Shown: positions 25,099 to 37,287 of the stretch, one piece after another
Numbering within the stretch: the first letter of the stretch is position 1
Layout: the number at the start of each line of letters is the position of its first letter
NCBI GenBank assembly: GCA_026225945.1
Contig: JAMJFZ010000320.1
Span: forward strand, 15,728,001-15,792,000
Origin: Cricetomys ansorgei
Lineage: Eukaryota; Chordata; Mammalia; Rodentia; Nesomyidae
DNA length: 64,000 nt
Direction: 5' to 3'
Notes under the pieces: generated by a model
What the model was told of the DNA's origin: nothing
What the model saw: only the letters and a program-made list of their open reading frames with translations
Database searches by the model: none
Translations under genes and position numbers: made by a program

Positions 25099-25564
25099 GA
25101 ATGCCCCTCAGGGCACACATAGTCCAAACAGGGCGTGTGGGTCAAGCAGAGCCTGACACATCCCAAGTTTGGGGGAACAGGCTCCACTTTCTAAAATTTA
25201 TTATCACTGCCTCTTTCATCATTCATTCTGGATGTCCAAAAGGCATCCAAAAATCAATTCAAGCCATTACAGTCATCTTCTAAAGGGCTGCCAACACTTT
25301 TCAATATCATTTCTTAATAAGCTATCTCATTCCCTCCTTCCTTTCCACACGCACAGCCAGAACTCAGTTCAGGTTCTCGTGAGCGCTCCACTGGCTTATG
25401 ACAATAAATAAGAGCCCATCTGCATCCTCTCCTCTTCCACTCTTGACCAGAGGCAACATTTTTTCTGGCTCCCCAACACTGTAAGAGCCTCCCGCAGCTG
25501 TCTTGCTTCCACAGGGCCAGCCGTTCCCTACAGGCCAGCCATTACTTAGGAATTCAAATCTAAT

Positions 25565-25810
25565 CATTTCGTGTCCCTTTGAAAGCTCTCCTAGGCTTTG
25601 AGGATAAAATCTAATCTCTCCCCACAGCCAAGGGGTCCTGTGGATGGGCTGTAGCTTCCTTCTTCAGCCTTACGAACACCCTCACTTCCTCCCACCCTCA
25701 ACCACACTCACATTTAGCTCTTTATACTGACCACATCATCTTCCCATGAGCACTTGCACTGGCTCACAGGTCTCTTAGCAAAGCACACACCCAGCTATCC
25801 CTGGTAGAGC
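25565..25810 (+). repeat. LINE-2 relic
   Basis: AGCTCTCCTAGGCTTTGAGG, ATAAAATCTAATCTCTCCCC and CACTTCCTCCCACC match the general order of an L2 3' region. Divergence is high. Confidence 0.45.
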
Positions 25811-25884
25811 CCTCAAGGTATCTAGTTGGTGAGAAATTCCCCTAACGCACCCTCCCAATAGCTGTCCCACCCCCTTAACAATGT

Positions 25885-25995
25885 GTCGTGGTTCCTTCAT
25901 CTGCAAATTGGGAGTGACAATACTCCTCACTTTGTCAAGTTATGAGAAGGATTAAAGGAGCTACTATTGGACAAATGTTTAGCACAGTGGTGTGT
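25885..25995 (+). repeat. MIR SINE relic
   Basis: TTCATCTGCAAATTGGGAGT, AGAAGGATTAAAGGAGCTAC and TTTAGCACAGTG follow the MIR core. Confidence 0.6.
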
Positions 25996-27117
25996 GGTGG
26001 CTGCCTACATGTTCATTGTCTTCCCTATTAACTACCAACAGAAGTACTTTCACACACTGCTGGCCCCTGAATAGAACAAGAAATGACCCATTTGAACCAA
26101 TGGCTACCCTTCTCATCCATTGCTTTTCCTGTTGTTGTGCTTTACCCACTTTATCTTGAGTGGTCTTTCTAGAACACAGTAGGGTTGGGTATGCTTCTAA
26201 ACCTCTTGCTGCTCCCTCCAGCCTCCATCTAGGTCTTCCCACCAGCTTGGCTCAGCAGAAATTCCTAAAACTGACGCAGGGACACAGGTGGGGGGTGGGG
26301 CAAGCTGTAGGAACTGGGGACTTTGCAACCTACCTCACCTAGCATGGTGAACTTGCCAAGGCTCTCTACTAGAACAGCAGGTCAAAGAGGACCTGCTGTC
26401 CTTTTGAACATATGGAGCTTCTGGGCAAGTGTTAATTTTAAAAAACAAGGTTTGGAAAGTCTGAAAGTGACCATCAGGGTAAACCTATCCACCTTTGCCT
26501 GTCTCATTAAGCCCTTCGCCATCTGGCCATACATACTCGTTTCTGGACACCCCCCAGCTAGGGTGAGTGGCTTGCGGCTCAGAGACTCTCTCCATCTCCC
26601 ACTCAAACACAAGCTGGATGCTCTCCAGAACTCCCTCCTCTGCCTTCTTCACTAAGCTTCAGGACGCCGCTCAAGCGTCAAGCCCCTGCTCCAGAGCCTT
26701 CTAAGCCCCCCTGCTCCAAGGAGAATGACACCCTTACTCAGGGCTTCCAAGCCTCTTTCTGTCACAACCCTCCTAGAGTGAGTAGCAGGCCACTTAGAGA
26801 AGGCTTGTTTTCCTTTCTTTTCACAGGAGAGCGGCAGTTGGCAAGGCACCACCAGTGGGCCACATCTGGCCTTCTGCCTGAATTCTGAATGGCCCATGAG
26901 CTCAGAATATTTCTTACATTTTAAAATGATTTGAGTTTTTTTTTTTTGGGGGGTGGGGGAGAAGAATAATTCATGAAAAGTAAAAATTAGAATTCAGGTT
27001 TCACTGTCTATAAAATTTTATAGGGATCTAGGTAAAAGCATGTGCCAACCTTGGTTTCATTCACAGAACAATGTAAGGTCAGAAGCTATGATAAGAGATT
27101 AAGAGTAGCTTGGAAAG

Positions 27118-28098
27118 ACTAAAACACCGGCCATCTGGCTGTTCACAAAAAACGTTTGATGAACTCTATGTAGCAGCGTGTCTGCTGGGATAGCCTGAAG
27201 TTCCCTATCGACTAACTTCTCCACGGTAAACATACAAACAACAATTGAGCAGATGAACTAATACAAAAATCAGCCAAAGTTGGAACACTCAGCTCTCAGC
27301 AAGACGTTTCCATCAAACCCTTCTCCTCAGGGCTCAGATTCCATGGAAGAGGAGGAAGAAAGAGTGTAAGAGCCAGAGGGGATGGGGGACACCAAGGAAA
27401 TAAGGCCCTCTCAGTCCACAGGGCGGACTACACATATGAACTCAGAGACAGTAGCAGTAGGCACAGGCCTGCACGTGTCTGCATCCGATGGGGTCCTGGA
27501 GCTGAAGGGAGAAGTGGACACAGGCCTCCATCCCTAACCCAGAAGCGATCTCCACCTGATAACCACTTGCAAATGAAAATTTAGTCTCCTCCAAGGGAGT
27601 CTCGAACCACTCTTTAGGGTAGGCGACACACGCGGCAGTAGACGGCCAACAGAAAACAAACTCAACAGCATCATTAAAGTGATCTTGTCTCATGATGTCA
27701 CGGCGGGCACGGTTAAAGATCACTTTACATTTTATTTTGTTTCGTTTTTGGTCCCTTGTGTATGTATTATGGCTTCCGGGTTAACATTTTTATGGGATTC
27801 CTGAGTGTGCAAACAAATGGGTCTCTCTGTATCTGTTTCTTGTGCCTCTTCTTGGATTCTTTTCCTTCTTCTGCTTTAGTCCTGTTCCAATGTATTAGTT
27901 TTGTTTTATCTTATTATATTTTACCTTATTTTATTATTATCTCTTAGAAGCCTGTTTATTTTGAAATGAGAGACAGAAAGGGGGTGGATCTAGATTAGAG
28001 GGGGAGGAGAGGGTACTGGGAAGAGTAGAGGGAGGGGAAACTGTAATCAGGATATGTTATATGAGGGGGGGAGCTATTTTCAATAAAAGGGGGAAAAT
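27118..28098 (+). mobile_element. L1 (Lx-type) 3' UTR, 5'-truncated
   Basis: About 1 kb of rodent L1 3' untranslated sequence: GCCATCTGGCTGTTCAC, CAAACAACAATTGAGCAGAT, ACCACTTGCAAATGAAAATT, ATGGGATTCCTGAGTGTG and a terminal polyadenylation signal CAATAAAAG with G-rich tail near 28080. No ORF2 is present, so it is a dead truncated copy lying antisense to Plxnc1 in intron 1. An antisense open frame of 93 codons within it is incidental. Confidence 0.85.
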
Positions 28099-29645
28099 CA
28101 GCTACAGTAACTGAAATGTTGGTAAACTAGTATTTCATCAAAAGAGAGAATTATAACTATGAAAATGTGTAAATATATCAAATCAAACAACCAACCTAGC
28201 TATCTACAGCTACTGTTCCTCTGGCTCTGCTAAGTAAACTAGATTCATGATTCCAACCAATTGCTCCCTTGGTGGCTTTGAGACGTCTCAGTTTTAATGT
28301 GCCTACACATGTTCAAGGAAAGAAGAGCCATCAGGAAACCTTGAGGGAAGGAGAGATGACAAATGCTATTATAGTCAAGGGTTGACTAGTTTGGCTCCTC
28401 CATCATTCTTCTCTGAGGGAATGCACCCTCAGGACCTGCTGGGGGCCATCATGTGTTTGACTTCCTTCTCATTGGATCACAAGTTAACACCTGTTGTGAG
28501 GGCAGCAGATACCTACATTAACACGGACTCGAGATCTGGTGTGAAGAGGCTGAGCTGGACCCAGTTCCGTCTTCGTCTTGATGATGGGAATTAAATGCCC
28601 TGGAGACCTGTTAGCAGTTAGTAGCCAATGTAGAAGGGTATTAAGATGTACTCTGGCTTAGGCTGAGGCATATTCAGGTAGAGGCAGTGAAGGGCACGCG
28701 TTTGAGGAAGCAGACAAAGCTCCTTAGAACAGAACGGAGTTAGGTAGTCAAGTTATCAGGTTAACTATGAAGCTTTAGATTGAGCATCCATCATTTCCAG
28801 ATGCAGAGAAAGCTCCTTCAAGCTGCCTTCAATTCATGACCACCTGCCAACCCCATACCACAGGAAATCATCCTGTCTCCATTACTGACCACAATGGTGG
28901 TACTAGTCAACATGTCCACAGCATTACCTACAGTGTATATTAACTCATGAATCCAGACAAGAACTCTGTGATAGAAACAGGGCCTTGAAAAGAAACAGGA
29001 AGGCTAAGCCATTTGCCCACGTTTGCACATCTGCTCAATGGCAGCTTTGGTTGGTCCACTGACCTGACTCTAGGGATGCACATGTAACCCTTATATAGTT
29101 TTAGTTCTGCTGCTCTCATTCCAAGATTATCATGAAACTTCCAACGTTTCTGTCCATAAAAAATCCCTGGTTCCCTTACTTGATCTTATGCATGTACAGC
29201 CTTGCAGCTGATTGTACCTAGATAGGATAAGTCTCAGGATTGGTACTGCACAGAAGAAAACCCTGAGAGTGTATATCTGATGTGTGGAATTGGCTCTAGA
29301 ACAGAAGGTACTAGAAATACCCCCACATAGGATAAAATGCAACCAAACTGTTGCCATGTGATGTGAAAAAATCTAGTTACGAACAACAGGTTTTCGAGTT
29401 TCAGAATACAGCCCTAAGAAGGGTAAGGCTTAAAAAAATCTGTCTACATGATGCGTTGGAACACATAGGAAAGAATAGGAGTACCGGGGTTAGGTGATGA
29501 CTTTTTATGGTATTTTATGGTAAAATGAAAGAGGAAAATGGGACAAATCGCTTTCCTAGGCACCACAGTTGGAAAACAATGAAATTTACTTTCCTTTACT
29601 GAAGCACAAATTCAAAACACTTTGAGGCCTGTTAAAAACAGGTTA

Positions 29646-29868
29646 CAGGCTGGAGAGATGGCTTAGTAGTTAAGAGTACTGTCTGCTCTTCTAAAAGGCC
29701 CACATTAGTTTCTCAGCACCCACATGGCAGATGACATCTGTTACCTCTAGTCCGAGGGGACTCAAAACCCTCTTCTGGCCTACAGGGGTATTGCATGCGT
29801 ACGGTGCCTAGATAACACATCCAGAAAAAAAAACCCCATACACATAAAATGAAATAAATAAAATCTAA
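29646..29868 (+). repeat. B2 SINE
   Basis: AGGCTGGAGAGATGGCTTAG, GCACCCACATGGCAGATGAC, CCCTCTTCTGGCCTACAGG and an AAATAAATAAAATC tail mark a nearly complete B2. Confidence 0.93.
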
Positions 29869-29896
29869 AAACAAACCCACAGATTGCCAGCTGCTG

Positions 29897-30363
29897 TTGT
29901 GGGACAAGACTTTTCCTGGGGAGATGCTACATGCCTGTCTATGCACCCCAGATAGGAAACCCACAACAGAACAAAGTATCAATACCACCAAAGTCCAACT
30001 TGGTGAGCCGTAAGCTTTATTGGGATTACTTACAGCAGCAGAAACAACTCAAAGGCAGCTGCATCACAAAAACCCACCCCAGCAAGGGTGACAGCTCACA
30101 AAGCTAGGAACCTGGAGCACACTGCACAGCCTGCAGGCAGCTCAACAGGTTGGAGACTGTCCTTTGCAGCTGCCTCAGTTGATCTAAACCTCATCTAGGC
30201 GCCTGCTAGTCTAGCCTCTTAGTCTTCTTTGCAGTTTGGCTCATCTGAGTTTTTTTTGCAGCTCAGCTTGCAGCCTGGCAAGGAGGGTCCTAGTGAATCT
30301 GGTCAGTTTCAGGGACTTCCTAAAGATTTTGAGTTGTTTGCCTTACTGATTAAGGAGCTTCCC
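29897..30363 (-). mobile_element. Solo ERV-type LTR, minus orientation
   Basis: Read on the minus strand the element has the LTR order U3, then CCCAATAAAGCTTACGGCTC as polyadenylation signal, then a 3' end TCTCCCCAGGAAAAGTC. It aligns along its length with 46680-47155. No gag, pol or env sequence is beside it, so it is a solo LTR. The family name is not certain (ERVK-like). Confidence 0.75.
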
Positions 30364-30424
30364 AGAAGGATGGAACGTTTTCAATCTTGTAGACTAACAC
30401 AAACCAGCACCCCTCCCTCCACCC

Positions 30425-30538
30425 ACCTCCAAAGTCTCTGGTTTAGTTAAGTCTGATGTTGGGTCCAAGATATTTCTAGCAAATTCCCAGGTGACGCTGG
30501 CACTGCTGGTCTATATATCACATTTTAAGAATCACTGA
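30425..30538. repeat. hAT-Charlie (MER5-like) relic
   Basis: The terminal part CACATTTTAAGAATCACTGA and the preceding TTCCCAGGTGACGCTGGC resemble MER5-type elements. Weak evidence only. Confidence 0.4.
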
Positions 30539-31269
30539 CCCACAACATAAAGCCCTTCCCTCTAGAATTTGAATGTTGTTAAATCAACCACAGAAATACC
30601 AATCATGCAGGTTTCTACGGTCAAAGATACCTCTCAGGTTGGCAACACAAGCAGTCTGGCAAACTGTTATGAACAAAATATCTGAGAAGAGCCAGAAGAG
30701 TTAATGCAATGCCATATAGCCTAGAACATGAAGAGAAGGGATCCTTGACACATCAGCTATTAAGAAAAGGACAAAGGTTAAGGGAATATGTATATGTGGC
30801 GGCCAGAAGTAGGAAAGCATTGCTGTTAAGTACGGAATACATCCCTCTTCTTTCCAACATGCTTCTCCAAGATCCTTCTCTTGCTTTTTCATTAGACACG
30901 TCTTAATCTCTAGCTACATAGCAGATACTGCACTGGGTGCTGGGGCTTTAAGAGAGAACACTTGTGAAGGCAATTTACAGGCCCAAATGCCAAGAACAAT
31001 GTTAACAAGAAATTGATAGCTGAGAAACCACACCTGGCACCAGACAGAACTTCAGATGGTCACAGATGTAAACTCAGGAACTCAGGACTCTCTGCTCCAC
31101 CATATATCTATAAACAGGTGGTCTTATCATAGCAATTGAAGGAGCCTTGCCTGCTCCATGCAGGATAAGGTGAACATCAGATCCCAGTGTCCATGGAGAC
31201 TGACTGCCTATAGCAGTTCTTAAAAACCCAGGTCCTAGACCCAGACCACATAAGTTCTAAATCCCTTAC

Positions 31270-31455
31270 TATTTGCCAGCTAGGATCCTAACCAAAGCTC
31301 TCTGGGCTTCAATTTTCTCATCTATAATCATCATAATAACTGTAGTCCTTGCCTCACATGGTGACTGAGAATCAACAGAAAATAAGGCATGTAAATTGCT
31401 TTGCACAAACCCTGCCATGATAACTACTCAGTAGATAGTAGCTATGATTGCTTTC
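31270..31455 (+). repeat. MIR SINE relic
   Basis: CTTCAATTTTCTCATCTATA, ATAACTGTAGTCCTTGCCTC and TTGCTTTGCACAAACCCTGC follow MIR order. Confidence 0.65.
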
Positions 31456-32272
31456 TCCCTCTTTCTAAGTGGGTTCTGTCATTACACTTGTCCTTTTTGA
31501 ATCCGCCCTTGCGTATCCAGTGTGCGTATAAAGGTAAAATCCACCATCTAGTCTACAGATGACAAAAAGACTAGCAGAATCGTAACAGAACCTGGAAGGG
31601 CAATAAACATCGCAGGAAGACTATATTTTGAGGTCAGTGGGCCGCGCTGCCAGGTAAAATTGGGATACCACTTCTACACACCATGGCAACGCCGGTGGAG
31701 ACTATGCGATCACTTTGTGGGTATCACACAACGGTTGAGTAATATCAGATTTTAGAATTACATGAGTTTGGAAGAAGGGGCATATCCACCTGTGACAGGT
31801 AGGAAGAACTAGAAGAGTCAGTCCTATGAGCCAGACTGTGAGAAAATATAATGCCCTCTACGCAGAGGTAACAGCTATGCTTAATCCACAGGCAACCTAG
31901 GACCCATCTGTGGCCGTCAAACAAATCTAAAACAGTCCATTTTCACAGACTCGAACACAGACACTTTTCACACACTGGTTTGCTAGTAGGGGTTCAGAGA
32001 GAGAGGAAGTTAAATTAACTTCATAAATGAATGCACATAATTAAAAATGTTCACCGCTATATTAATCTAAACACAGGTAAGTAGTGGAGCATAATGAAGA
32101 AAACAAACCATGTGACATTTTAAAGCACAACACGATTACGTCTTCAGTGGGCACCTTCTACCCTCAAAGCCACGTCCTAGGGGGAAATTCTTCACTGTCT
32201 TTCTAATTAGGGAACTTTCAGGGGAAAGTTCCAGAAGTACCAGGATGGGCAAAAAGATACAGAAATAGATAG

Positions 32273-32287
32273 TGGGGGGGGGGGGGG
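32273..32287 (+). repeat. Poly-G run
   Basis: A near-pure G homopolymer of about 14 bases. Length may be affected by sequencing error. Confidence 0.8.
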
Positions 32288-32404
32288 ACTGGGTTTAAGC
32301 TGTAAGTCTCTGGTACTCGTTTTGTTACCGATCATGGCTTCCTCACCTGGAAAATGGGATGCTTTTCACCAACCAACCGGGTTTGCTGACTCACAGAAAC
32401 GCTG

Positions 32405-32812
32405 TATGGGGAGGTATATTAGTTAGGGCTGTTATTGCTCTGGTGAAACAGCATGGCCTAAAGCGGTTGCAAAGGAAAGGGCTTATACTTTCACCTCACT
32501 GTTCATCACGGAAGAAAATCAGGGCAGGAACTCAAACCAGGATAGGAACCTGGATGCAGGAGCTGATGCAGAGACCATGAAGGGATGCTGCTTACTGATC
32601 GCTCAGCCCGCTTTCTTACAGAACCCGTGCCTAGCAGCCAGGGGTGTTCCTACCCACAATGGGCTGGGTCCTCCCTCAACAATCCACTAAGAAAACGCCC
32701 TACAGGCTTGACTGCCTACAGTCCAACCTTATGGAGGCCCCTTTTCAATTGCCATTCTCTCCTCTCAGATGACTTTAACTTGTGTCAAGTTGACATAACC
32801 ATCCAGGACAGG
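32405..32812 (-). mobile_element. MaLR-like LTR (MTE/ORR1-type), minus orientation
   Basis: The plus strand reads TTAGTTAGGGCTGTTATTGC at one end and GTGTCAAGTTGACATAACC at the other. On the minus strand it begins TGTCCTGG like an LTR. It is collinear with 59024-59399 (same orientation) and 41966-42332 (opposite). The short open frames within it are not genes. The family name is tentative. Confidence 0.65.
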
Positions 32813-35800
32813 AGGTGTTACCCAAATGCATATCAAGATCTCATAGAGTGGGTCTGCAAAGTCTGGCCATCGTAGCGGACTTGTGGTCTGCAATTAATGG
32901 GTTATATCTGTGACAGGGCCTTGAAAATTGATGGCAAGGAAAAAAAAAAAGAAAAACGAGAGAGAAAAGAAAATGCCTTGTGTACGAAACACATGAGTAC
33001 ATATTCATGGCACAAGCATCTCAGAAATTAATCCTCAGCAGGAAGAGTCCAGAGAAGAGATTGAGTAGTTGGGAGATAAGAGAACCAAGAGATGGAAAAC
33101 ACTGCCTGGCCAGTTTGGTCATTACCAAGGATTGATGGAACATGGGCAATACAGGTACCAGCTGGGGACAGAGGGGGCAGGGGAAGGCAGACTAATCTAA
33201 ACACTTGAGCCTTGCAGCCTGCAAATCACGAATGAAATAGAAAAGAAAAACAGGAGGGAGAAGAAGAAGAAGAAAAAAAAAAGCCTGTGTTTGCTAGGAA
33301 GGAATAGCTGTTGCAATCGACTGGGCTCCCTCTATAGAATGTTTCGGGTTCAACTCCTGTTTTAGGCACCTATAATTCAGCACACTTTTCAAAAACACAT
33401 TCAAGACCTGAAAATGAAATGCAATCGAATGACAACACTCTTGTGAGTGACAGCCGAGGCCACGCTGATCCCATGACCCCATTAAATGGGGTTGCAACCT
33501 GCTATTGTCCCTTCACTGGCAGAATCGGTGGCACCCAGCATAGCTCGCTGCTCACACAAGCAGGCATCAGACAAGTATTGGTTGAATTAAGTATCTTATC
33601 TGCCTATTTAATTGGTTAGAAAATTGTCGCTTTTTCAAAACTACCACCTTTTTTTTTTTTTCATCCAAACTCTCTTAAAATGCAATCCCATTAAGGCTTT
33701 TTAATGCATACCAGCAGCAGCAAGGAATTTACTTAAATGAGAGAGAGAGAGGGGGGAAAAAAAAGCAAAACTCCCAGCTCCCACCTGTGCAGCCATGACA
33801 CGCTATTGTCTGAACCTGAGTATATCATTTAACTTGGATGACAAGCTCAGAGGGTAGAGACCCCATCTTTCAGAACACACGGCTCAGAGCTCCCTGGGAG
33901 TCCTCAATAAATAACAGCAGCAAGAAATGCTGTGCAGGGACCCGTTTTAATTATTTATTTTCTCCCATTCCAGATTTTTGGCAGCATGTGTTTATCCCTT
34001 GCCTGATTTCCAAGGGGCAGCTCTCTCCCAGGAGCTCCTCGGGGAAGATGGATAAACAGCCCTAGACTAACCCTTCCCCTCCCCATCCTGGTGCAAGTAG
34101 GAACACCTGATTGAGCCAAACAGGATTTTGAGTGCATTCAGGATACACGCTGGGTTTGGAAGGAAACCCAGTCCTCCAGTACCCAATAGGTAGAAGCAGT
34201 CAAAAGAAATGTTTTGGCTCTGCACATCGACACAGCTGTCAGATGGCAAAGCTTGGACTTCCATGGTGGTTACCTGCTGTGGGCCTGGGAGCTGCCTTGT
34301 CATTAACCCCACGGATAAACTGTGCCTAAAGCTTGCCTCAAAGTAAAATTTGGGGGAAGGGGGGGGTAATCTCAAGTCTTTCAACAGAGAAGTAAGAAGG
34401 TGGTGATTTGCCAAACTTTAGCCATTCGATTATGAAGATATATAAAAGCAGATATTAAACCTTAAGTTTTATGCTTACAGCAAGGCTAAGCCATTTCGGG
34501 GGGGATGGGGGGGAAGCAATATGTGCTCTTTCTGTATTTGTTAAATTATACCAGTTCTGAGAAAAAGATGGCATGTGCTTTCCCCAGCATAGAAGCAGCA
34601 AGTGACCGGAAGCCTCTCCCTCTCTGAATATTAAGACTAGTATTTGGTAAGGTACGCCTTGCAGAGAACGGCTGGAGGGGAGTGTCTTTCTACCCGCATA
34701 TTCATATGCCCTAGAGCCAATGTTTCACGCACCTTAGTACACAATAAATGTACAAGCAACAGTTCTCCGCGTGAAGACTTTCCCCCTTCCTCCTCTGATT
34801 CATTTTATAGCAAAACAATGGCAACACCTGTAGCCCTCAATTTCTGCTCTTTGAATTCTGTCCAGTGATTAAGGAGGCTCTCAGCGTGCTTCCTTCTCTG
34901 GAGCCATATGCAGAGTTACTTGCCAGCAGCCTCGGGAGGACAGGGGCCTCTGTAAAAGTGCACAAAGCCTCTATAATCCCCGTCAACTAGACCCTCTTGA
35001 ACTGTCGCTTTATTTCCTGGTCAAAGAACTGTCAATCTCAAGACTCAAGCTGCGGCTGCCCCGTGACTCCTGGGGAAACCCGTGTCTTTTGCTTGGTTCA
35101 GGCACAGCCCAAGGGTGGTGCCAGTGAGCCCCGTAATCTGGGAGTCTGTAGCCCAGAAACTGCCTGGAGCACCCCAACACTTTCAACCTCCCCTAGCTCT
35201 TCTCTCCAGGGTGAGGCTTTGTGCCCACAAGCTGCCTCCCGCTTCCTCGGGATCTCCCGGCTCAGGCTGAGACCACAGCCGCCCTTGGCCAGCCACAACC
35301 CCGCCCCCTCCCACAGGGTCACGCTGGGCGGTCTGTGAGTGGCTTTAGCACCCGAGCATTTATTTACCAGTGTGGAGCAGGCCACAACTCTACAGACCAC
35401 ATCACATGGGTTGTGCATGGGGGGTTGGGGGGGCACAAAGGCCGGGGTGTGGCAGGGAGTCCTTTAGGTTCGATGGCTTTTCTGTGAGGGCATCAGTAAC
35501 TGTTGGCCCAAAGGGTCAAGCTCATATGCGTCCTGAGACTGTGGCCTGGAGAAGCGGTTAGGGACAGGGGGTGGCGTGGGGGAAGCTCCATCCCAAACAA
35601 GAGCCCGCATTTGGACTAAAAGGAACGAGAGGCGGCCACTAGAGTTTCAAACCTCCCTCCAACGCCCACCCACTCCCCGCCGCCCTTTTAACACTCCCCC
35701 CTTCGGGGGCCTCAGACTGTGCTTTAGAGTAGCCTGCAGTCGCCGGTGCTGTGAACCTGAGACTTGGGGAATGTCACCAAGTCTCCTCCCGGGCCCTGGG

Positions 35801-35823
35801 GGGGGGGGGGGGAAACGACTTAC

Positions 35824-36885
35824 GCAGTTGTGCTCGGTCGCCTGAAAGTCCCAGCTGCAGCTCCTGGCGCGCGCCTGGATCTCACTCATCCTGAAGAGGC
35901 AGAGAGCCGTGGTGGCGGGGGAGCGCCTCTCCTGGCCCTCTCCAGTGGCCGCGCTGAACACACCCGCCCAGACGTCCACGGCCTCCACCAGGCTGGAGGA
36001 GAGCAGCAGGCGGCGGCCGTCGGGGTGGCCGTGGCCGCAGTCTAGGGCCGCCTGGCCCTGGAACAGCACCTCGGTGCTCTGCGCGATGCGCGCCATGCTG
36101 GGCCAGCCGGTGGCAGCTCCGCTCGTGTAGTTGTAGGGATAGTAGGGGAAGTAGACGCTGCCGTTCCAGAGGAAGGCGTCCACGAAGTGCAGGCTGCCCG
36201 CACCGCCGCGCAGTTTGAGGCGGCCCAGCTCCTGCGTGGCCAGACTGCGCCCCTCCGTGTTCTTGAGCGCGATGGCCGTGTCGCGGTCAGACGCCGCGGG
36301 GTTGCAGCGGTTCGCCGTGTCCGGCTCCGGCAGCACGTAGGTGGCGGCCACCGCGAGGTACCAGCGGTCGGTGCCGCCCGCGCGGTACACCACGCCGGCC
36401 GTCGAGCCCTGCGGGTGACACGACACCACCTCGGTGCCGTTGCGCAGGGAGCTGCGGCTCAGGTTGCCCAGCGGCCGCACCTCGCAGGCGCCCCGGTCGA
36501 AGGTCCAGCCGGTGAGCAGCAGCCCCTCGAGGCCGGTCGCCCCCTCGCGGTAGGGCAGCAGCAGCTTGCTGAAGCTGCTCCCGGGCCGGGGCCGCGCGGG
36601 GGGCGCCAAGGAGACGGGCTCGGTGCAGTTGCCCGCTTGGTCCCGGTACAGGCGCGAGAGCCTGTGCTTCAGGCTGTAGTCCAGCTGGTCCAGGCAGCTG
36701 CCGCTCGCGACGAACACGCCGTCCGCCCGGCTCGCCGCGATGGCTCCGATGGCTTGCTCTGAACGCCACACCGACTCGTCCGTGCCCCGGGCGGGCGCCG
36801 CCAGCGCCAGCAGATAGGCGATCAGGGGCAGCGGGGCTGCGGGGCGCGGGGGGCGCGGCGGCGCCTTCCTCCGGGAGACCTCCAT
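35824..36885 (-). CDS. Plxnc1: Plexin-C1 coding exon 1 (signal peptide and most of SEMA domain)
   Basis: This exon encodes residues 1-354 of plexin-C1, the single-pass plasma-membrane receptor for semaphorin 7A (also bound by poxviral semaphorins), which acts in immune-cell adhesion and axon guidance. The protein starts MEVSRRKAPPRPP, as plexin-C1 does. A hydrophobic stretch at about residues 16-31 ending PARG is the signal peptide. The rest is the N-terminal bulk of the seven-bladed SEMA propeller, with LDQLDYSL, GNCTEPVSL, LLLTGWTFDRGACEVRPLG and TALCLFRMSEIQ. Cysteines lie at 64, 87, 134, 156, 194, 283, 329, 343 and 354, and N-glycosylation sequons at N86, N141, N149, N241 and N252. The frame stays open 58 codons further, but identity to plexin stops at HNC, exactly before a consensus GTAAGT donor at 35823. 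The start codon has G at +4 but C at -3. Exit phase is 0, joining exon 2. Identification is firm. Confidence 0.97.
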
Positions 36886-36957
36886 GGGGCTAGGGGGGCC
36901 GCCCCCGGGCAGGGGGCGCGCGGCGGCTCGGGCGGCTCAGGCGCGCGGCGACGGAGA

Positions 36958-36961
<4 letters not shown>

Positions 36962-36988
<27 letters not shown>

Positions 36989-36991
36989 GGC
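36962..36991. repeat. (GGC)10 trinucleotide repeat before Plxnc1 start codon
   Basis: Ten perfect GGC units, about 80-105 bp upstream of the start codon. On the transcribed RNA this reads (GCC)10 and lies in the likely 5' UTR. The tract is pure. Confidence 0.95.
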
Positions 36992-37287
36992 TCTCGCGCG
37001 CGCCCCGGCTCCCGCGGCCGCCCCATCCCCGCGGCTCCGGCGAGGAAGGAGAGCAGGGAGGACGGCGCGCGGCGGGCTCGCTCCGGCAGCCTGTGCCGCG
37101 GCGGCAAGCCCTGCGCGCTCCGGAGCCGCTTCCTCCTCGCCCGCCTTCGCCGGAGAGTTCCTCTGTGCGGCGCGGGCGCTCGCGGGGAGGCGCGGAGGGA
37201 GAGGGAGAGGGGAGGGGACGGGCGGAGCGGGCGAGGGGGGGGAGAGAGGCGGGCGGGGAGGGCTGGAGAGGTTGGGTGCGCTTGTGC

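Larger units (their letters stand above)
16111..35823 (-). other. Plxnc1: Plxnc1 intron 1 (19.7 kb)
   Basis: The first intron runs from donor GTAAGT (35823) to acceptor TACAG (16111). It holds L2 and MIR relics (18.6, 21.9-22.4, 25.6-26.0, 31.3 kb), B1/B3/B2 SINEs (22.7, 23.0, 24.7, 29.6 kb), a MaLR-like LTR split by a B2 (24.56-25.1 kb), an L1 3' end (27.1-28.1 kb) and two LTR copies (29.9 and 32.4 kb). No exon-like frame is supported inside it. The span 33.5-35.6 kb has few recognisable repeats, so it is a natural place to look for regulatory elements. First introns of plexins are typically long. Confidence 0.9.

Noticed and set aside
32585..32875. 96-codon frame with a protein-like look
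   Set aside because: It lies within a MaLR-like LTR also found at 59 kb and 42 kb.
35647..35823. Continuation of the exon 1 frame for 58 codons past the plexin identity
   Set aside because: It follows a perfect GTAAGT donor, has low-complexity proline and arginine content, and the family sequence continues in exon 2 instead.
36187..36762. 191-codon plus-strand frame opposite exon 1
   Set aside because: It is an antisense shadow of the GC-rich SEMA coding sequence.
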